A stretch of 64,000 nucleotides of DNA from Adiantum capillus-veneris (GCA_014529385.2 CM043947.1:104125811-104189810), one strand, 5' to 3'. Shown: positions 1 through 14,289, counted from the first letter of the stretch. Numbers and translations: made by a program. Notes: generated by a model not told the origin, from the sequence alone.

Positions 1-1784
1 CAAATATACATAGTAGTGTGGCAAAACAGATCGTTTTTTGGTAAGTCTGCTAAGTGAGACTACTGATAGTGGGTACATCTTATCATGCATACATATGGTA
101 GAGTCTTCTCCTTGATTTGGGAGAGTATGGAAGAGTGTGTTGATGTAATCCGTTCTTTCCCTCTTCACTTTGCTTGAAGACCACCAATTAGACCACTTGG
201 AATGAGAGAATGGCAAGAGGCAAAAAGGGAATTCAAGCTATGAAAAGCTTGATTATTAAAACAGAAGAGAGAGAGGGTAATGTGAAGGAGAAGATCAAGT
301 TTTGACAAACTTTATTAGGGTTTTGGCCATGGATTCTCTTGGAGAAGGTGTGTGTGTGTTGAAGGTGTGTGTGAAAGAGGCTTGGCTATGGCTTTCTCAA
401 GCTTACTCTCAAGTTTGCACCTTGAGAAAATGACTTTATCAAAGAAAACTTATTTGGTTATAATAAACTTATCCTTTGAACCTCAACTCCCTTTTGAAAA
501 TTAGATATTAACTTAGTATGTCACTAAAAACTTTTACTCCATAGTTTATGAAAAATCAAGAGCATCTCTTTCGGAGAAATTATAATTCCTCTTCTTCAAA
601 AATAAGGTTAGTTCCAAAAATAACTCCATTACCTAGTCGATGTGATTGCAAGGCAGTTAACACACACTGGTGCATATATAAGCTTGACACTGGCTATGGT
701 TGCAATCAAAATGGGTAGCACTTGGTGGAGATAAAAGATAGTTAAGCACCACAAAAAAACAATAGAAAGCAGTATGTTTGAGTGATTTAAGCAATGATCA
801 GAGTTGAGTAGTGATCAAATTGATAGCGTTATTGAGAGCTCGTGTGATGTAACACCCTAGCAGATGAGCAAAGAAGTTTTGAGCTGATTTGAAATCACCT
901 CTGCATCCATCGGTAGATAGTCAAACCATTAGAGCACAAGCAGCCAAAACACTTGTAAGGCTTTGCTTAACAGCACTAATGCAAGGCAACAACAAGAGTG
1001 CAAGGGACCACAACAAATGAATGTAATGATCTGTTGACAAGACATTGGTGTCAACAACATGCACAAACAGATGGGGCCAAAGAAAGTATTGGAGGTACCA
1101 AAAAGGGGTGTCTTAGATAGTGCCTTGGTAGCACTTTACAAGCCCTATCTCATGTGTTACATGTAAAATAAACTAGCATGTTATATATCAATGGATAGAT
1201 TTTTTCATGTAGACTCTAAAAATATAAAGTTTGACAAGTTTTGATTTTTTCTTGCAAAAAATTTACCGGTCCCCACTTTTTTTAAAGGGTACCACTAAAA
1301 AGTGAAAAAGTACCCAATGAATTTGTAGACAATGGGCGCCAAGCCTAAGTCAAGTGGAGGTGCAGTAGTCGAGATGATGACTAATGGTGCCAAGAAATAG
1401 CCAAGTGGGGATTCATGTGATGGTGCTACTAAGGAGGTCTTATGAATAGTGCTTGTGATGCTTGTTGAGGATAAGATGGTAGCATGGGCCAACCTGGGGT
1501 AGCATTAGTAGGTTGAATCAATTCAGGAGCGTCAGTAGGTTGGCATCTTATGGGCCCACAAAAACCATGTTAGCTCAAGCTTGCAGCAAGCTCATGGGCC
1601 ATGTGGCCTTGCTATGAAGATCCTTGTGTGCCATAATTTCCAATGGTGGGGCCGCATGGAGAGCTAGGTGCATGTAGCGTCAGGTTGTGAGCTACAAGCA
1701 AAAATGGAGCGCTAGATTGCAAGAGATGAGACTCTTTTTGTGTTTCTCTTCTTCTTGTAGGGCCAAGAAACGATAAATTCCTTT
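1..1784. other. Unrecognised AT-rich DNA
   Basis: No gene, RNA or repeat boundary is recognised here. Reading frames are short, carry many stops and match no family I know. Simple stretches such as the GTGTGTGTG near 347 are present. It is probably old transposon-derived or intergenic sequence, but nothing seen proves that. Confidence 0.5.
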
Positions 1785-1995
1785 GACATAGAAACACATA
1801 CCTATATTTGGCAAAGGCTTAGAGTGACTTAATCACACCCAAATATTGAGATTAAGGGCTCTATAAAGAGCTGAAAACAAAAGTGGCACACAATCAAAGA
1901 CATAGAAACACAGACCTATATTTGGCAAAGGCTTAGAGTGACTTAATCACACCCAAATATTGAGATTAAGGGCTCTATAAAGAGCTGAAAACAAT
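1785..1995. repeat. Two-copy tandem duplication, 114-bp period
   Basis: A unit beginning GACATAGAAACACA at 1785 begins again at 1899. About 96 bp are repeated almost perfectly (one difference seen, CATACC versus CAGACC), with 18 bp unique to the first unit. The near identity suggests a recent local duplication in otherwise diverged DNA. Confidence 0.9.
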
Positions 1996-4060
1996 TTTTT
2001 AAGAGCTTAATCAAAGATCCAAATGACATGCGATCTGGGCACAATAGAATTCTATGAAACCGTCTTGTAAAACACACTACACACACATGAGTTGCAAAAT
2101 GTAATGTCAGCTACAATGAGAGTTATGCTATGACAAACTAGACTAAAAATAAACACAATGAGATGAAAAACTAATTGAAATTGCATTCATGCAAAACAAG
2201 ACAACAAATGATATTTACAATGCTAATTTTGATAATAAATATAATGAGCCTCACATGATTAAGGTGGATATAAAAGTGATGCATTCATAATGAAAAGGAT
2301 GGATGATATTACTAGATAGAAACCCATGTACAATGATCCTCTTATATAGGCATAGAGTGAGAGGTAGCTTCTTGACACACAGCCTGCCACATTGACTTGT
2401 AGGTGTCTCACATGCATGAGGCTTAAGGCTTTGATTACAAATCACTGTCAAATTGTAAGCGGTGTTGCACATAGGTGGTCATGCAAAGTGTAGGGTTTCT
2501 TCCCACTAGAGTGTGTGAGAGTAGCACCATAAGGGGTAGTTCACATAGTCATAAGATGGAAGTAGGTTTAAAACCCTAACATCTAGAAGTACTATTGATA
2601 TCGGTGCTCAGAAGTTCTATAATGCATGTAGAAACTAGTTAAAAATGATTGAAGAGTTTCAATCTATTGCAAACCTAGATTGAGAGATTTTGAGAGATAT
2701 TGACCTGAAAATGGAAGTGATGGTTCTATTTATAGGTGCTTGTATTGGGTTCTCTCTGATTGTAAAGCTACACAGACTTTGGTAACTACTAGCAATTCCT
2801 TCATGTAACTCATAGAAGTAGTTTCCAAATATAGTATCTTTAGGGTCAAGTTCCTAGTATCTACATCCTACTCCCATTTCTTGGATTTTTGTGTATTTTA
2901 GGATTTGACACACGTGGTCTGATTTCATCTTGTGTTCTTAGCTTTTCTTTATCTAGATCTTTCTTTAGTTCAGATTTGAGAGCTTGTTGGGTTGAGCTGC
3001 TCTAGTGATGATTTAGCACTGAGGGTTACTGGAAGTGGCATTCTCTTTTTGAATGATCTTGTATATAGACTATTGCTCTAGTTGCATTAAGAAATTTTGG
3101 AGGTCATTTGTAGGGCCTTATAAGAAAATATATCTTTTGGTGTTCTCTTTTTAAAAAATAGGTGGGGTAAAAGAAAAGGTGTCCTTAGTACAACATGTAG
3201 AGTCTTTCCATAGCTCCATGATTACCATGATGATTGAGAAATGGGTCTCTTCAACTACATTGAATGCAACTCATCTTCTTGGGGGGAGATTCAAGGACCC
3301 AGCTTTGCAACATCTCCATAGTGAGTGCATCTCATTGTCTGTAGGGAGATTCAAGGACTCGACTTTCTTCTCCTTGCAAAGTCTCCACAATATTTTTCTC
3401 TTTTTTTTCTTACACTGAGGAATAATGACTTTCTCATCAATACCCACAAAATTCCTTTCCAAACATCCTAAATATAATCTACACATTGCCTTGGATCCTC
3501 AATATAATCCATTATGTAGGCAAAGAGAAACAAACACGCAAAGAAAAACTAACATACAGGTGACACTAGTAGAGAAATAAAGACTCAAAGAAAAGGGAAC
3601 AAAAGACATAGACCTTTGGCACATGGTTCAGTCTATGCTTTGAATCATATGACTAATTCCTGTCCTAGATGTGCAAATCCTACTAGTTTCTACTGACCTT
3701 TGAGAATGATGGAGGTAATATCTTGTTTGGCTATTGCAAAGCTCTAACTAGCCAAGTTGAAATTCATAAATGCATGGTTTAGTCTCAGGAAAATGAGATT
3801 CTACAACTTTCTCCTTTGCATTGTAATGGCTAAAAAACAATATTGTAGCACACAAAGGAATTATAGGTCTGCAAGAAAAGTATGGACCTTATGAAAGAAA
3901 GATATGTCTTAGATGCTAGTGTGAAAGAGAAGAAACTATGGAATCTTGAAACCTTAAAGTTTGGATCTGGTGATCTTAGAAGAAAAAAGAACAAGATTGA
4001 GATAGGATAGTAACATTCTAAACTATTTCAACTAAGCTAGTTGGTTCTTATGGTATATTG
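1996..4060. other. Unrecognised intergenic DNA
   Basis: No supported gene. A short internal duplication sits around 3283-3400, where GGGAGATTCAAGGAC occurs twice about 60 bp apart. The small reading frames on both strands here do not resemble known proteins. Confidence 0.45.
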
Positions 4061-4225
4061 CTTCTTTTGTAGACATGCTATCTATCTAGACAAAGAAAAC
4101 ATTGATCCCAAAGCCAATTTAGGAAATAAGTTAAAGCCCTTAATAAGTATTTCTTATGTGTGTATTTCTCCTTTTGCAGACAAGCTATCTATCTAGACAA
4201 AGAAAACATTGATCCCAAAGCCCTT
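4061..4225. repeat. Two-copy tandem duplication, ~107-bp period
   Basis: A segment of about 54 bp starting CTTCTTTTGTAGACA at 4061 recurs from 4168 with a few substitutions. The shared core runs from CTATCTATCTAGACAAAG to CCCAAAGCC. Confidence 0.85.
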
Positions 4226-4371
4226 GATAAGTAGTAGTCTTGAAAAGGATATTATTCATGACAAAAGTTCCAAGGTTTTACAATGGGATGTTATGGACCA
4301 ATGTATTTCTAAGAATTCAATGCATTCCAATGAAATAAAAGGCACACTTGACTCCCTTCCTATGAGCAATA

Positions 4372-4835
4372 ATTAGGAAGAGAGTGGATTCTAGGAGGGC
4401 CTCTTTATTTGGAAATTTAAGGGAGTCAAACCTTTAGTATTAAGAAAGAAATCAAAGGAAATTTTTTGAATTCAAACAAGTAAAACAACTGATTTATTTG
4501 AATTTAAATTTTCCTCCAAAATGAAATTTAAAATCTAGCAAACAAAAGTATATCATGTAACATTTCTATGAAAAGAGCTTAGCATATGTAGATTCTAAAT
4601 CTATAATGTCCACTCAAATCGGAGATCATATGTAGGAGTTATGGAAGGCTAGAAATCATAAATTTTTCCTTCCTCTTTTTGGGGTGAAAATTGCATCCTT
4701 TGACCACTTTTACACCTCTCTTACACACCCACCATTCTTGCACACATGACATGTATCTATTCATCCAAATATTAATCACATTCATAATCTCATGGCAAAT
4801 AAAGAGGCCCTCCTAGACCCCATCCTCTTCCTAAT
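4372..4835. mobile_element. MITE, complete copy 1 (464 bp)
   Basis: The two ends are inverted copies of each other over about 38 bp. The inner part, CTAGGAGGGCCTCTTTATT, is perfect; the outer part starts ATTAGGAAGAG. The interior is AT-rich and noncoding and shares a colinear core with the copy at 40365-40822 and the split copy at 43165/49705. That is the structure of a miniature inverted-repeat transposable element. The outermost bases are themselves palindromic, so I could not define a target duplication or assign a superfamily. Confidence 0.85.
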
Positions 4836-6839
4836 GAAAGGGTATTCAACTACTCCAAAATCTATCTGCTTCATACTTGTGAACAAGGAGATAAAGTACA
4901 AGCTATAACCAATGGTGATATTCTTAAAGAGAAGAATCTAAATCAAGTCACAATCACATTAATGAATAGAATGAATAGGACACTTTCAAAATGTCTCATG
5001 CATGATCATTTATACTTTAGTGGTTAGTAAAAAATGAACATATGGGGGCTTGGTGCTTTTGAGGTTAAAATTATAAATTTCATTTCAAATCACATAAGGA
5101 TTAATCTTGCAGGTAAATAAAGATGACCATGAAATTTTATTTCGGGTCTTCCATCAAATCTCAATTCCTAATATAATTGACAGACAAATGAATTGAGGAG
5201 AGGTGATGGTTGTAGAGGAGAGGGAAGACTTTCAAGTCTGATGGCACACTTGTTAATGCATGCTCTTTGTAGGATTGTGGGTTTACTTGGAAAATAAAGA
5301 AGTCAAGTGAGCACTTGATGGCTCTAAAGGCCTTGAATACTATTTTCAGGTATGGGTCTCCATGGGGGAAATGTCAAAATCTAGTGGGATAAAAAAGGAT
5401 CAACCAATAACATGGACATGTAGTCAAAACCATCTATTGATGGGCTCAAGGCACGTATGTTTTTGTCCAAACCACTAGGAATAAAATGTGTGAACCTGAC
5501 AAATCCTAGGAGGATATATCACTCCACCTATTAGCAAAGTATGTATGGATGTAGTGAAGGACCAGGAGCCAGCTACTTGCAATGTCAAGGTTGATGTGTG
5601 GCATTCCATAGACACACTCTTTTTGATGTGTGACAAAGATGATTGTTCACAAGAAAATATCAAAACGTTTATTGATAATTTTCAACTACTAAAAACATCA
5701 TTCAAGATCGCATGGATTGACACTTAGATTACTCATTACATGGTATTCTTCAAGCGCTCTTGTGATTAGAAAGAACTATGTGAGTGTTTTCTTTGCTTAA
5801 CAACTTGCTTAATTTGTAGCACATCATTTTCAACCATTTACCTTACTTTATTCAAAAGTATGGAAATCCAAGCTAAGTTGCACTATATGTTATACAAGAT
5901 ACACATGTATAATACATCATATACGGGCATATTTTACATGACCTCATATGCACGGGCATATTATCCAATGCCATGCCAGAAAAACGAGCAACCGTTGGTG
6001 GTCTTTCAATCAAAACAAACCTCAATTGAAAATATTTTTGATCGAAAAAAACTTTGCACAAAGTTTTTTTTTATCAAAGAATACACTGATTAAAAAAAAG
6101 TATATAGCGGCAGCTCGCTTTGTTGAGACTAGTATTCATCACAAAAGGTATTCCATGTCATTATCACAAAAAATAAAATTTATAATTCAAAATTCTCTGA
6201 AATTTAGAATAGTTTTAAAATCTTTTGTTTAATTAATTAATATTTAAACTTTGTTTGATTCTTTTTTTGGATTCAAATTGTGTAAGCTTTCTATGTTGTG
6301 TAGAGCTCAAATTCTCACTCATACAAGGTGTTTATTTTTTAGGAGTCACTTGCTATGTGCTCAGTTTATTGACATGTGTAAGTGAATTAGTGATATACTC
6401 TAGAGGTTGTCATTGTGTGAAAAGTGTACTCTCACATGAGGTTTCTGCAAAATATAATAGATTAGAGGTCAGTTTGATCCATGTAGTTTTGATTTTGACG
6501 TGTAGATATTTTCTCACCTCAAAAGTGAACATAGGTACAAAGTTTTTTTTCTTGTGTAACCCATCACGCTATGCTCTCACTGGAATTAAAATTGAGAAAT
6601 CTCATATCAAAATACATTGATATTAAATTATCTTTATTTGGATTCCTACGATTATCATACTATGTGATCATACACGTGTAGTAATTGCAGATAGATAAGC
6701 TCTCAAAGATCTATTGTGGAGTGTGAGAGCTTCATGTTTGCACTTCAGATAAGTATGACAATTGTCAAAGTTTGCAATTAATCCTCATGTTACAATGAGA
6801 ATCAATTGCAAGATTTGATTAATATTATCAATTATTGTA
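4836..6839. other. Unrecognised AT-rich DNA before a gypsy relic
   Basis: Small open frames (for example 5545-5727 and 6255-6620, plus strand) match nothing I recognise and lack supporting context. Some of this may be the lost gag/protease part of the gypsy relic that starts near 6840, but no motif shows it. Confidence 0.4.
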
Positions 6840-9650
6840 ATGTGCAAAATCCAAGAGCTGCTCGCAAAACATGGTAAGGCTTTTGCTCATATCCAAATTG
6901 TTGTACCTATGGTTATTTTTATTGCTCCTAAAATGCCATGGAATTTATGTCCTATTCTTGTTCCTAACGCTCATTTTCCAAAGCTTATTGACTTGTTAAA
7001 AAAGAATATGCACATGGGAATTGTGGAGCCATCGTGTGCACCATATTCCAGTAAATAGTTTACCATCCTAAAGAAGAATGGTGCCTTGCAATTTATACAT
7101 GACATCAAACCGGTAAATAAGGGAGAAATTCACAACATGGTCATAGGTCCAATCATGGATGCATTTGTTGAAGCTTTTGTAGGTAGGGCCACATACTCCA
7201 TGAGTTATCTCTACTCCGGTTATGATCAGTTTTAGCTTGCCTTTGGAGAGCAGGGATATTACTACTATGTGTACACCTCTTGGGTTGGTAAGAATGTGCA
7301 CTTTACCACTAGGTGCAACCAATTCTATTGCTCACATGATGAATGGCATGACTAAAGTGTTAAGAGAGTTTATTCCTCATGATATTATGCCTTTATTGAT
7401 GATTTTCCAATCACAAGCTATGAAGAAGGTTTGAAAGATGGGGTGAAAGATCAGAGGGGGTGCCAAATCTTTGTTATACATCACATTGTAGATTGTGAAG
7501 ATATCTATCCAACCTTGAAGAGGTGAATTTGACACTTTCAAGTCAAAAATCATTTTTTAGTGCCAAAGAGATATTGATGATTATAGGGCATATGTGTGGA
7601 CCAAACAGATGATGACTGAGTCCACCTAAGGTACAAGCTATACAAAATATGAAGTATCCATGCACATGAATTATTGAAGTTTGTCGATCTATGGGTGCAT
7701 GTGTGTTTTATAGTATTTGGTTGCCTCACTTTGCTCATTTTGCAAAAGTGGTTTACTAGTTATTAAGGAAAGGAAAAAGGATTTTATGGGAGGATATTCA
7801 TACGAAGACCATCAAAAAATTGAAGAAGATGCTTCTCAAGGCTCCTACCTTGAGAAAAGTTGACTATAAGTGTGGACGATCACTCATTTTGATGGTCCAA
7901 GAGACATTGGTTGGGCTATTGGTCAAAATGACAAATATTGTCATAGATTTTTTGTTTGTTTTGGTGCAAAGGTGCTTGATACTCATCAACAAAGTTATCC
8001 ATAAGTTAAGAGAGAGATTTGGGGTGTTGCTAACGCTCTCAAGTCTGACAGTAAGGAGTATTTTGTTCAGACTTAAGTCATGGTAGAGATGGACTTTTTT
8101 CCATTGATAGGAATGATTACAAATTTCTCTACTCTGAACATCACTATGTTGCTGTGGATAGATTTCATTAAGTCTCGTATCCTAAATTCTATCATATTTC
8201 AAGTAGAGACTATCTAGCGGACAAATATGTTGTCAAGAGCTAGGTATGATGATGAAGAGGAGATGCTTACTATGAGTGATGATGTGGGCTTAAAGTTTTA
8301 TACTTCCTCTCATTTATATGTAAGGTGTATTATTCTTGTCTGTGTTTTTTGAATTTTTCAAAGGAGATGTACAAGGGGGAGTGGCTTTTGATAGGTCGTC
8401 ATTTTACCAGACAAGAGGGATGTAGTGATCAAGAGTACAAGAAGATCAAGGAAAAGGCTTATAGCTATTTTTTGAAAGGTGGATATTTGTGGAAACAACC
8501 AAAGCGTCTAGGGGGAGTATTGCAATAAGTTGTATGCAACAAAGCAACGTAGTATCAAGTGATCAAAGAATTTCATGAGCAGTTATGGGTAGGTTATAGA
8601 GGAGTTTTGGTGATGTTTATCAAGATCAAAGACTATTATTGGTGGAAAGGTATGTACAAAAATATTGCTCAGCTTGTGGATACTTGCATGGCTTGTTAAT
8701 AGTACTCAAATGTGTGAAATTGAGATGAATTACATCCTACTTATCCATTGGATATGCATTACTTATGGTTTATATATTTTTATCACTATGCAAGTGTGTG
8801 TTTGGTAAATGAGGTATATTGTCCTTGATAGAGAAGATCTCACTAACAAGGTTGAAGGAAGAGCTTTGCATACTAAAGCTACAAGTTTAATATGCAAGTT
8901 TTTTCTTGAAGATATAATTTGCAGATACAATTGTGTTGGGAAAATTATTGTTGAGAGAGGAGAATTGGATGCAAATGGCTCGTGACTTCTTTGATCGATT
9001 GAGAATCAATCTGGCTCTTACTATAGCATACAATCTAGAGGGTGATGGAAAAAGTAAAAAAGGCCATCCGCCTATTGTTAAAGCTTTGTTGAAGGCATGT
9101 TGAGGAAAAATTGATGATTGGCCTAAAGTTTTACCTTTTTCTTTGTGGGCTGACCAAACTACTCATAGCTCTATTACATGATTTATGCCATTTAAGCTTA
9201 TTAATGGACATTGTTGCCATGGGTATGAGGTATGTCCATTGAGGATTTTCTTTCTTTATGTATTTGTCAGCTTGAAAGACATCAAGGAGATGTTGATCGG
9301 GCAAAAGATAAGCTTAAGGATGATTGTTCAAAGAACAAAGCAACATTTGATGAGAACATAGGTTGAGGCTGCATACTATTAAAGACAGCAATTGGGTACT
9401 TATCTATGATAGTAGTTTGGAAAATTAAAAAATTTCCATGTGTAAAATGCTCAAGAGATTGTTTGGACCTTACGTTGTGATGTATGTTTATAATAATGGA
9501 ACTTACAAGCTTAGTGAACTTGATGGCACTGAGATTAAGATGCCTATTGAAAGAACAATATCAAGTTGTTTAGGAAGCATGATGGAAAAGTGTCTTTTGA
9601 TAATCAAGGTTCAAAAAAATGGCAAGAGGATGGGTAGGGAACTATTGTTT
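6840..9650 (+). pseudogene. Decayed Ty3/gypsy pol (RT-RNase H-integrase)
   Basis: Reading across frames gives the order of a Ty3/gypsy polyprotein. Reverse transcriptase spans about 6840-7440: a PKLIDLLKK stretch, then KKNGALQFIHD, PVNKGEIHNM, a degenerate D-L-YSGYDQF motif, TPLGLVRMCTLP and a degraded IDDFP active-site region. RNase H spans about 7820-8100: DYKCGRSLILM, then QQSYP- and ANALKSD-like pieces. The integrase core spans about 8870-9260: FLEDIICRYNCVGKI, ERGELDA, DFFDRLRINLALT, GFMPFKLINGH. The C-terminal part (about 9438-9620) has RLFGPYVV and NGTYKLSELDG. Numerous stops and frameshifts make it a dead relic. No LTRs, PBS or PPT are visible, so element borders are unknown. It is not closely similar to element L or element B by eye. 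Confidence 0.85.
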
Positions 9651-12530
9651 TTAAATGTGGCAGTTGCAGGTACTATCAATTTGGAAGTAGGAAAGAAGAT
9701 TTTTGGATTTTATTTGGTATCAAAATAGTCTACAAATTATGTATGGCAAAGTGTATTGTTTGAAATATAAGCTGGATACATTTTTTATAGAGAATGTTGC
9801 ATGTAGAAGTGTGCTTGACAAAGTTGTGATATATATGTAACGCTTACTCTGGAGTGCTTATTTTTTGCAAGCTTCTAATTTAAAGCTTTTTAGGAGAAAT
9901 TTTTAGCTTTTTTTGTGTGATGCTTATTTACCATTATAGCACCCATTAAATTTTGAGATTTCACTTGCAAAAAAAGCACACCTTCGTAGAATCCATTTTA
10001 GACCAGACAATTAGTTGCATTCATAAGGAATGCTATTCAAAATAGAAAATTTCATGGCAAAGAAGTTCTTATGATACCTTAAATAATTTGCACTCAATGG
10101 AATGTTAATCATTATACACAGATACAATTGGATTCAAGTCAAAAAACCTAATCTAATCTTTATTATTATTCTTATAAACAAAACTTTCTACAGTCAACTT
10201 TGATCATACAAGGATTGGCAATAGGCATGTGTTATGATTATCAATTAAATGTCATAAACCATTGTTGTAAGTAGAGTCTTGTGTTGTACACTCTATAAGA
10301 TTAGTATTCACATGACCAAGATACTACCTTTGTAGTAAGCAAGGGAAAACTACCACGTTGCAATTGTAACTACATGTGCATCTACCAGGCTTAGAAGGAG
10401 AACACCTTGGACTAGTAGTGGTTTAAACATCACCTCTATTGTGTCATTCACAACCAAGATAACCCATCTTGTATACCATGGAAGTTCACTTTATGTTCTC
10501 CATGCTATGCACTTGGTTGAGAGTGTACTAAATAAAGCTAAATTGTTTGGAACTATTACATGAAGGGAATTTAGTGACTTCGGAGATAGGAGCCAAAAAT
10601 TGAGAGATGGGAGTGAGTTTTGTTTACTATAAAACATAATGTTAATGCAGTATTTTGTGTGTTTCTATCTTCATCTCTATCTACACTCTTTATTTCTCTT
10701 TACTCCCCTCTAGGAAGATGCACATGTGTGAGCTCCCTCCTCTCAACAACAAGTCTTACCCATACATGGCATGTGGGACTTGTCTGGTCTACATACCATT
10801 TATAAAACTACTTAATTAATTCAGGTTTCCTACAAAGTGGTGAAAACACTGAGGAAAAATCACAACCCTTAAAAAAAATGGGAGCCCCTTTATTCTTTAC
10901 TACTTTTATTTGTTTATTTTATTCCATCTCTCATATATGACTCAACATTCATTTCAATAAGGAAATTAGGCACTTTTGACACCATTATCCTAGGGAGGCA
11001 CCAAATTGATAGTGATCTATTTTAGCCTATTTTAGGATGTAGAGAAAGAGTTTACCTATCTGATATGATCAAAATCATTGAACGACATATATTTTTCTTA
11101 AACCATATGGATTCAAAAGAGTGCATAGAGAACATGGTTTGGAAAGAAAAAATCTTAGAAATGATTTTATTCACAGCTTTCTTACTAGTGTCCGATCATT
11201 CACATAGTCTATTGATGCTCCTTAGTACATGTGATATCAACAAGATTTGTATTTTTCCATGTGATGTAGCAGTAGCCCAAGCCCTGAATAAATAAACATT
11301 GTGAAGCTATGCTGCACAAAAATACAGTAGAAATGCACTATCATAAAGCACATGCTCTTGGGGGTTGAGTGTAGGGTTTTGACCATTGGCAAGTGTGCAC
11401 TTGGGGGTTGAGCAAGCTCCTGTTTACATACAGCAAAATCAAAATAAATACAAGAATATTTTACTAAATGTGGAGTGTATATAAAGTTCACAAGTGGGGA
11501 CTATTATACATTTACAAATACATTGTGCATATGCTACCTTAGCTCAAAAAAATAAATTTGAGTTTAGCTACACCTCCTAGTGCATACCTTACACATGTAA
11601 TGCATTCTAAAAAACAACATTGTAATAACAACAAAATTTTGCTAAGGTACTAGGTGCATAAAAAAAGGTATACCGATATATAGGAGCACTATCTAGTGTT
11701 GCACCTAATTTAAAGCATTACCTAGTGTGACCTTGGTGGGTCCACTGTATATTCATGTTAGTCTACCAAGTGAATTTGATAGAAAGGGTAATCTGTTTTT
11801 CAAATTTCAAACAATTTAGAAAAGATACGATAGCAACTTGGTGTTAATATAGTGGATCCCTCGAGAGTGTGACACATGTTATCAACATAGTTTGATGCAT
11901 TATAGACCTCATACCCCTCATCACATTGTTTACAAAAGGGTACTTGAAATGCACATATTGAGCAATCATAAGAATAGCCTTGTTATAGGCAAGTGTAGAG
12001 AAATTTTTTCAAAACAATCCTAAAACATTTTAAACAAGTACAAATCGAGTGGTCTCTATATAACAAGTTCTCTTAGAAAAAGAACACTTTTTACATTGTA
12101 GGAGCACTCCCAAGAGACCTCAGAAATATATTGCATAATTGTTGAACAAGAAATAATAGTACAGACTTGGGTCAAAATGTTTTGAGTCTATGAGTCAAGA
12201 CGTAATATTGAAGGTTTTGATTGCAATGAAAGTATGCTAGCTAGGAGCCTCTGCATTTGTGTTCATTCACGATGTCATTGGATACTCATTTAGGGATGCA
12301 TCCAAACCTACCATGGTTGTGCTAAAATCTTTGCTATTCTATAGCTTAATCAGATTCATTTGTCTATGAGTTGTGTATCGCCAACTCCATACTCAATTAC
12401 TTCTCACTATCTTGGCTTACAAACCTATTGTCCAACTTCAAATCCTTCCACTCGTGCAAGTAGCAACACCTTTCCTGAAGGTTTCCAAAGTCAAAAAAAT
12501 AGGATTGTCCTAACTTTGGTCAAATCATTG
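9651..12530. other. Unrecognised intergenic DNA
   Basis: No gene, tRNA or transposon terminus recognised. Short phrases recur loosely (for example CTAGTG- and CTAGGTGCA-containing segments around 11570-11730), but no regular unit could be defined. Confidence 0.4.
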
Positions 12531-12700
12531 TCTAACATACTAGGCTTCAAATTGTAAGAGAAGAGCTCACACATCGATGCGGGCTATCATTATCTAACAT
12601 ATCAACCTTAAAATTGAAGGAGAAGAGCTCACACACACAAACTCACCAACATTATCTAATATATCAACTATAAAATTATAGGGGAAGAGGTCGCAGTTTG
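12531..12700. repeat. Three-copy tandem repeat, 62-bp period
   Basis: TCTAACATA/TCTAATATA recurs at 12531, 12593 and 12655, each followed by a variant of AAAATTG-AGGAGAAGAGCTCACA. Copies are diverged and the last is partial. Confidence 0.75.
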
Positions 12701-13349
12701 CCCGCGTGTGCACGGACGAGCTGCGAGCTCTCAAAGACATAATGAGCTAAAAAAATATTTTGGTTTTTGAGCTTACTACAAGAGGGCACAATTAATGAAA
12801 TTGTTTTTTTCCAAAAATGTGGGGCTTATTGCAATGGAAATAGATATAAATAGTGCGAAGTCAAAATTACGTTGATGTCTTCAAGAGGCCACATTTTGTC
12901 AACGCGCACACAAACAGACTGTGGGCTCTTGAATACATCAACAAGGAGAGGTTAATATTAGCCAAACATCTATCTTTCTAGCACTATATGCCACACACAT
13001 AGAGCGAGGGTCCGCAATTTTTTGCTTAAGAAAAATATCTAGAAAAAAGAGGTGATGAGAGACGCAGACGACGGTCTATGAGCTCTTGATCTCAATTTTT
13101 GAAGTAGTGTGGGCTTTGAACTATAAGAAAAATGACTTTTTGCTGAGTAATATAAAGCCCATAACGTCAGCTCGATGACCTCTGTGCGTGCGCAGACTGT
13201 CAGCGAGCTCCCCAAAGTATGATCAGGATTCAAGGGATTTGGCAAGAGAGAGGTCGATGCACGTAGGACGACTTGACGGGGACGGTGATACAAGGTTTGC
13301 TTGGTTGCCTTTTCAACTTGAAATACAGCAATACAACGGGTTTTTTTGA

Positions 13350-13350
<1 letters not shown>
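12701..13350. other. Noncoding DNA with GC-richer patches
   Basis: Three loosely similar segments carry a CGCG/GTGCGCAC-like core followed by CTG-GAGCTC (around 12702-12735, 12898-12930 and 13183-13215). This may be an old repeat but cannot be aligned confidently by eye. No coding sequence recognised. Confidence 0.35.

Positions 13351-13351
<1 letters not shown>

Positions 13352-13390
<39 letters not shown>
13352..13390. repeat. (CT)n microsatellite
   Basis: Uninterrupted CT dinucleotides, about 39 bp. Confidence 0.98.
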
Positions 13391-13392
<2 letters not shown>

Positions 13393-13426
13393 CTCGACTA
13401 GGCTCCCCCTTTCTTTTTTGGCCGTG

Positions 13427-13506
13427 CCTCTCCTGCGAGCTGCTCTACCTCTCTTGTCATGTTGTACCTCTCCTGTGAGCTGCTCTACCTCTCTCATCAC
13501 GCTGTC
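13427..13506. repeat. Two-copy tandem duplication, 40-bp period
   Basis: CCTCTCCTG(C/T)GAGCTGCTCTACC occurs at 13427 and again at 13467 with a few changes. The 40-bp period would shift any reading frame, so this is not a protein repeat. Confidence 0.85.
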
Positions 13507-13666
13507 ACACACATATAGTGGCACACACACGCAATGATCAGGTTCTCTCTAGTCACGCAGAGTAGTTGTCAACAAGAAAGGCGGAACCAGAACACTTTGG
13601 AGAGATGTGTTTTAGATATACAATATAGTCATGGAGCGTATGTAGAGAGAGAATGAGAGACTAGGG

Positions 13667-14090
13667 TGAGAGAGAGAGAGAGAGAGGTCTACTGTCTATC
13701 CTCCCTCCTATGGAATCTTGGAGGGCAAGAGAATGAGAGTCGCTCTATCTGAAGGTTGGGTCTTCATTAAGAGCAAATCATTGGAGCTCTTATAGGACTC
13801 ATTAAGAGCACTTTAGTGCATGCAACAATATCGTCATTAACTCTGCATTGAAATGAATGAGAGAGAGAGAGCATCATTTTGCCATGAAGATGCAACATGA
13901 TCTCTGATTCGTCATCAACTCTACATCACGAGAGAGAGAGAGAGAGAAGGTCAGATGACAGCGTTGCAGTTAAAAGACACGCTACCATTGTTGATCTTGG
14001 AAGCAAATACCTTGCCATGCATGTGAGCATACATAATCTAGGTCAGCTCGTCGCATCAGACAAAGAAGCATATGAATATGAGTGAAAAAG

Positions 14091-14140
<50 letters not shown>
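13667..14140. repeat. Cluster of (GA)n microsatellites
   Basis: GA runs at about 13667-13686, 13858-13870, 13929-13948 and a 46-bp run at 14095-14140, separated by unique sequence. Apparent peptides of alternating R and E across these runs are translation artefacts. Confidence 0.95.
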
Positions 14141-14141
<1 letters not shown>

Positions 14142-14288
14142 ATGTGTGTTGACCACCTTGCCAACGTTTCCAAGGCCCTTTGTCTCGTTGTTGCCCTCTT
14201 CACTACGGATGCTTCTCAAGCAGTCTTTCCCTTGCCTCTAATCTATTTCTTTCTCTATCATCATCATTGTCCTATCGTCAGATGGATT

Positions 14289-14289
14289 T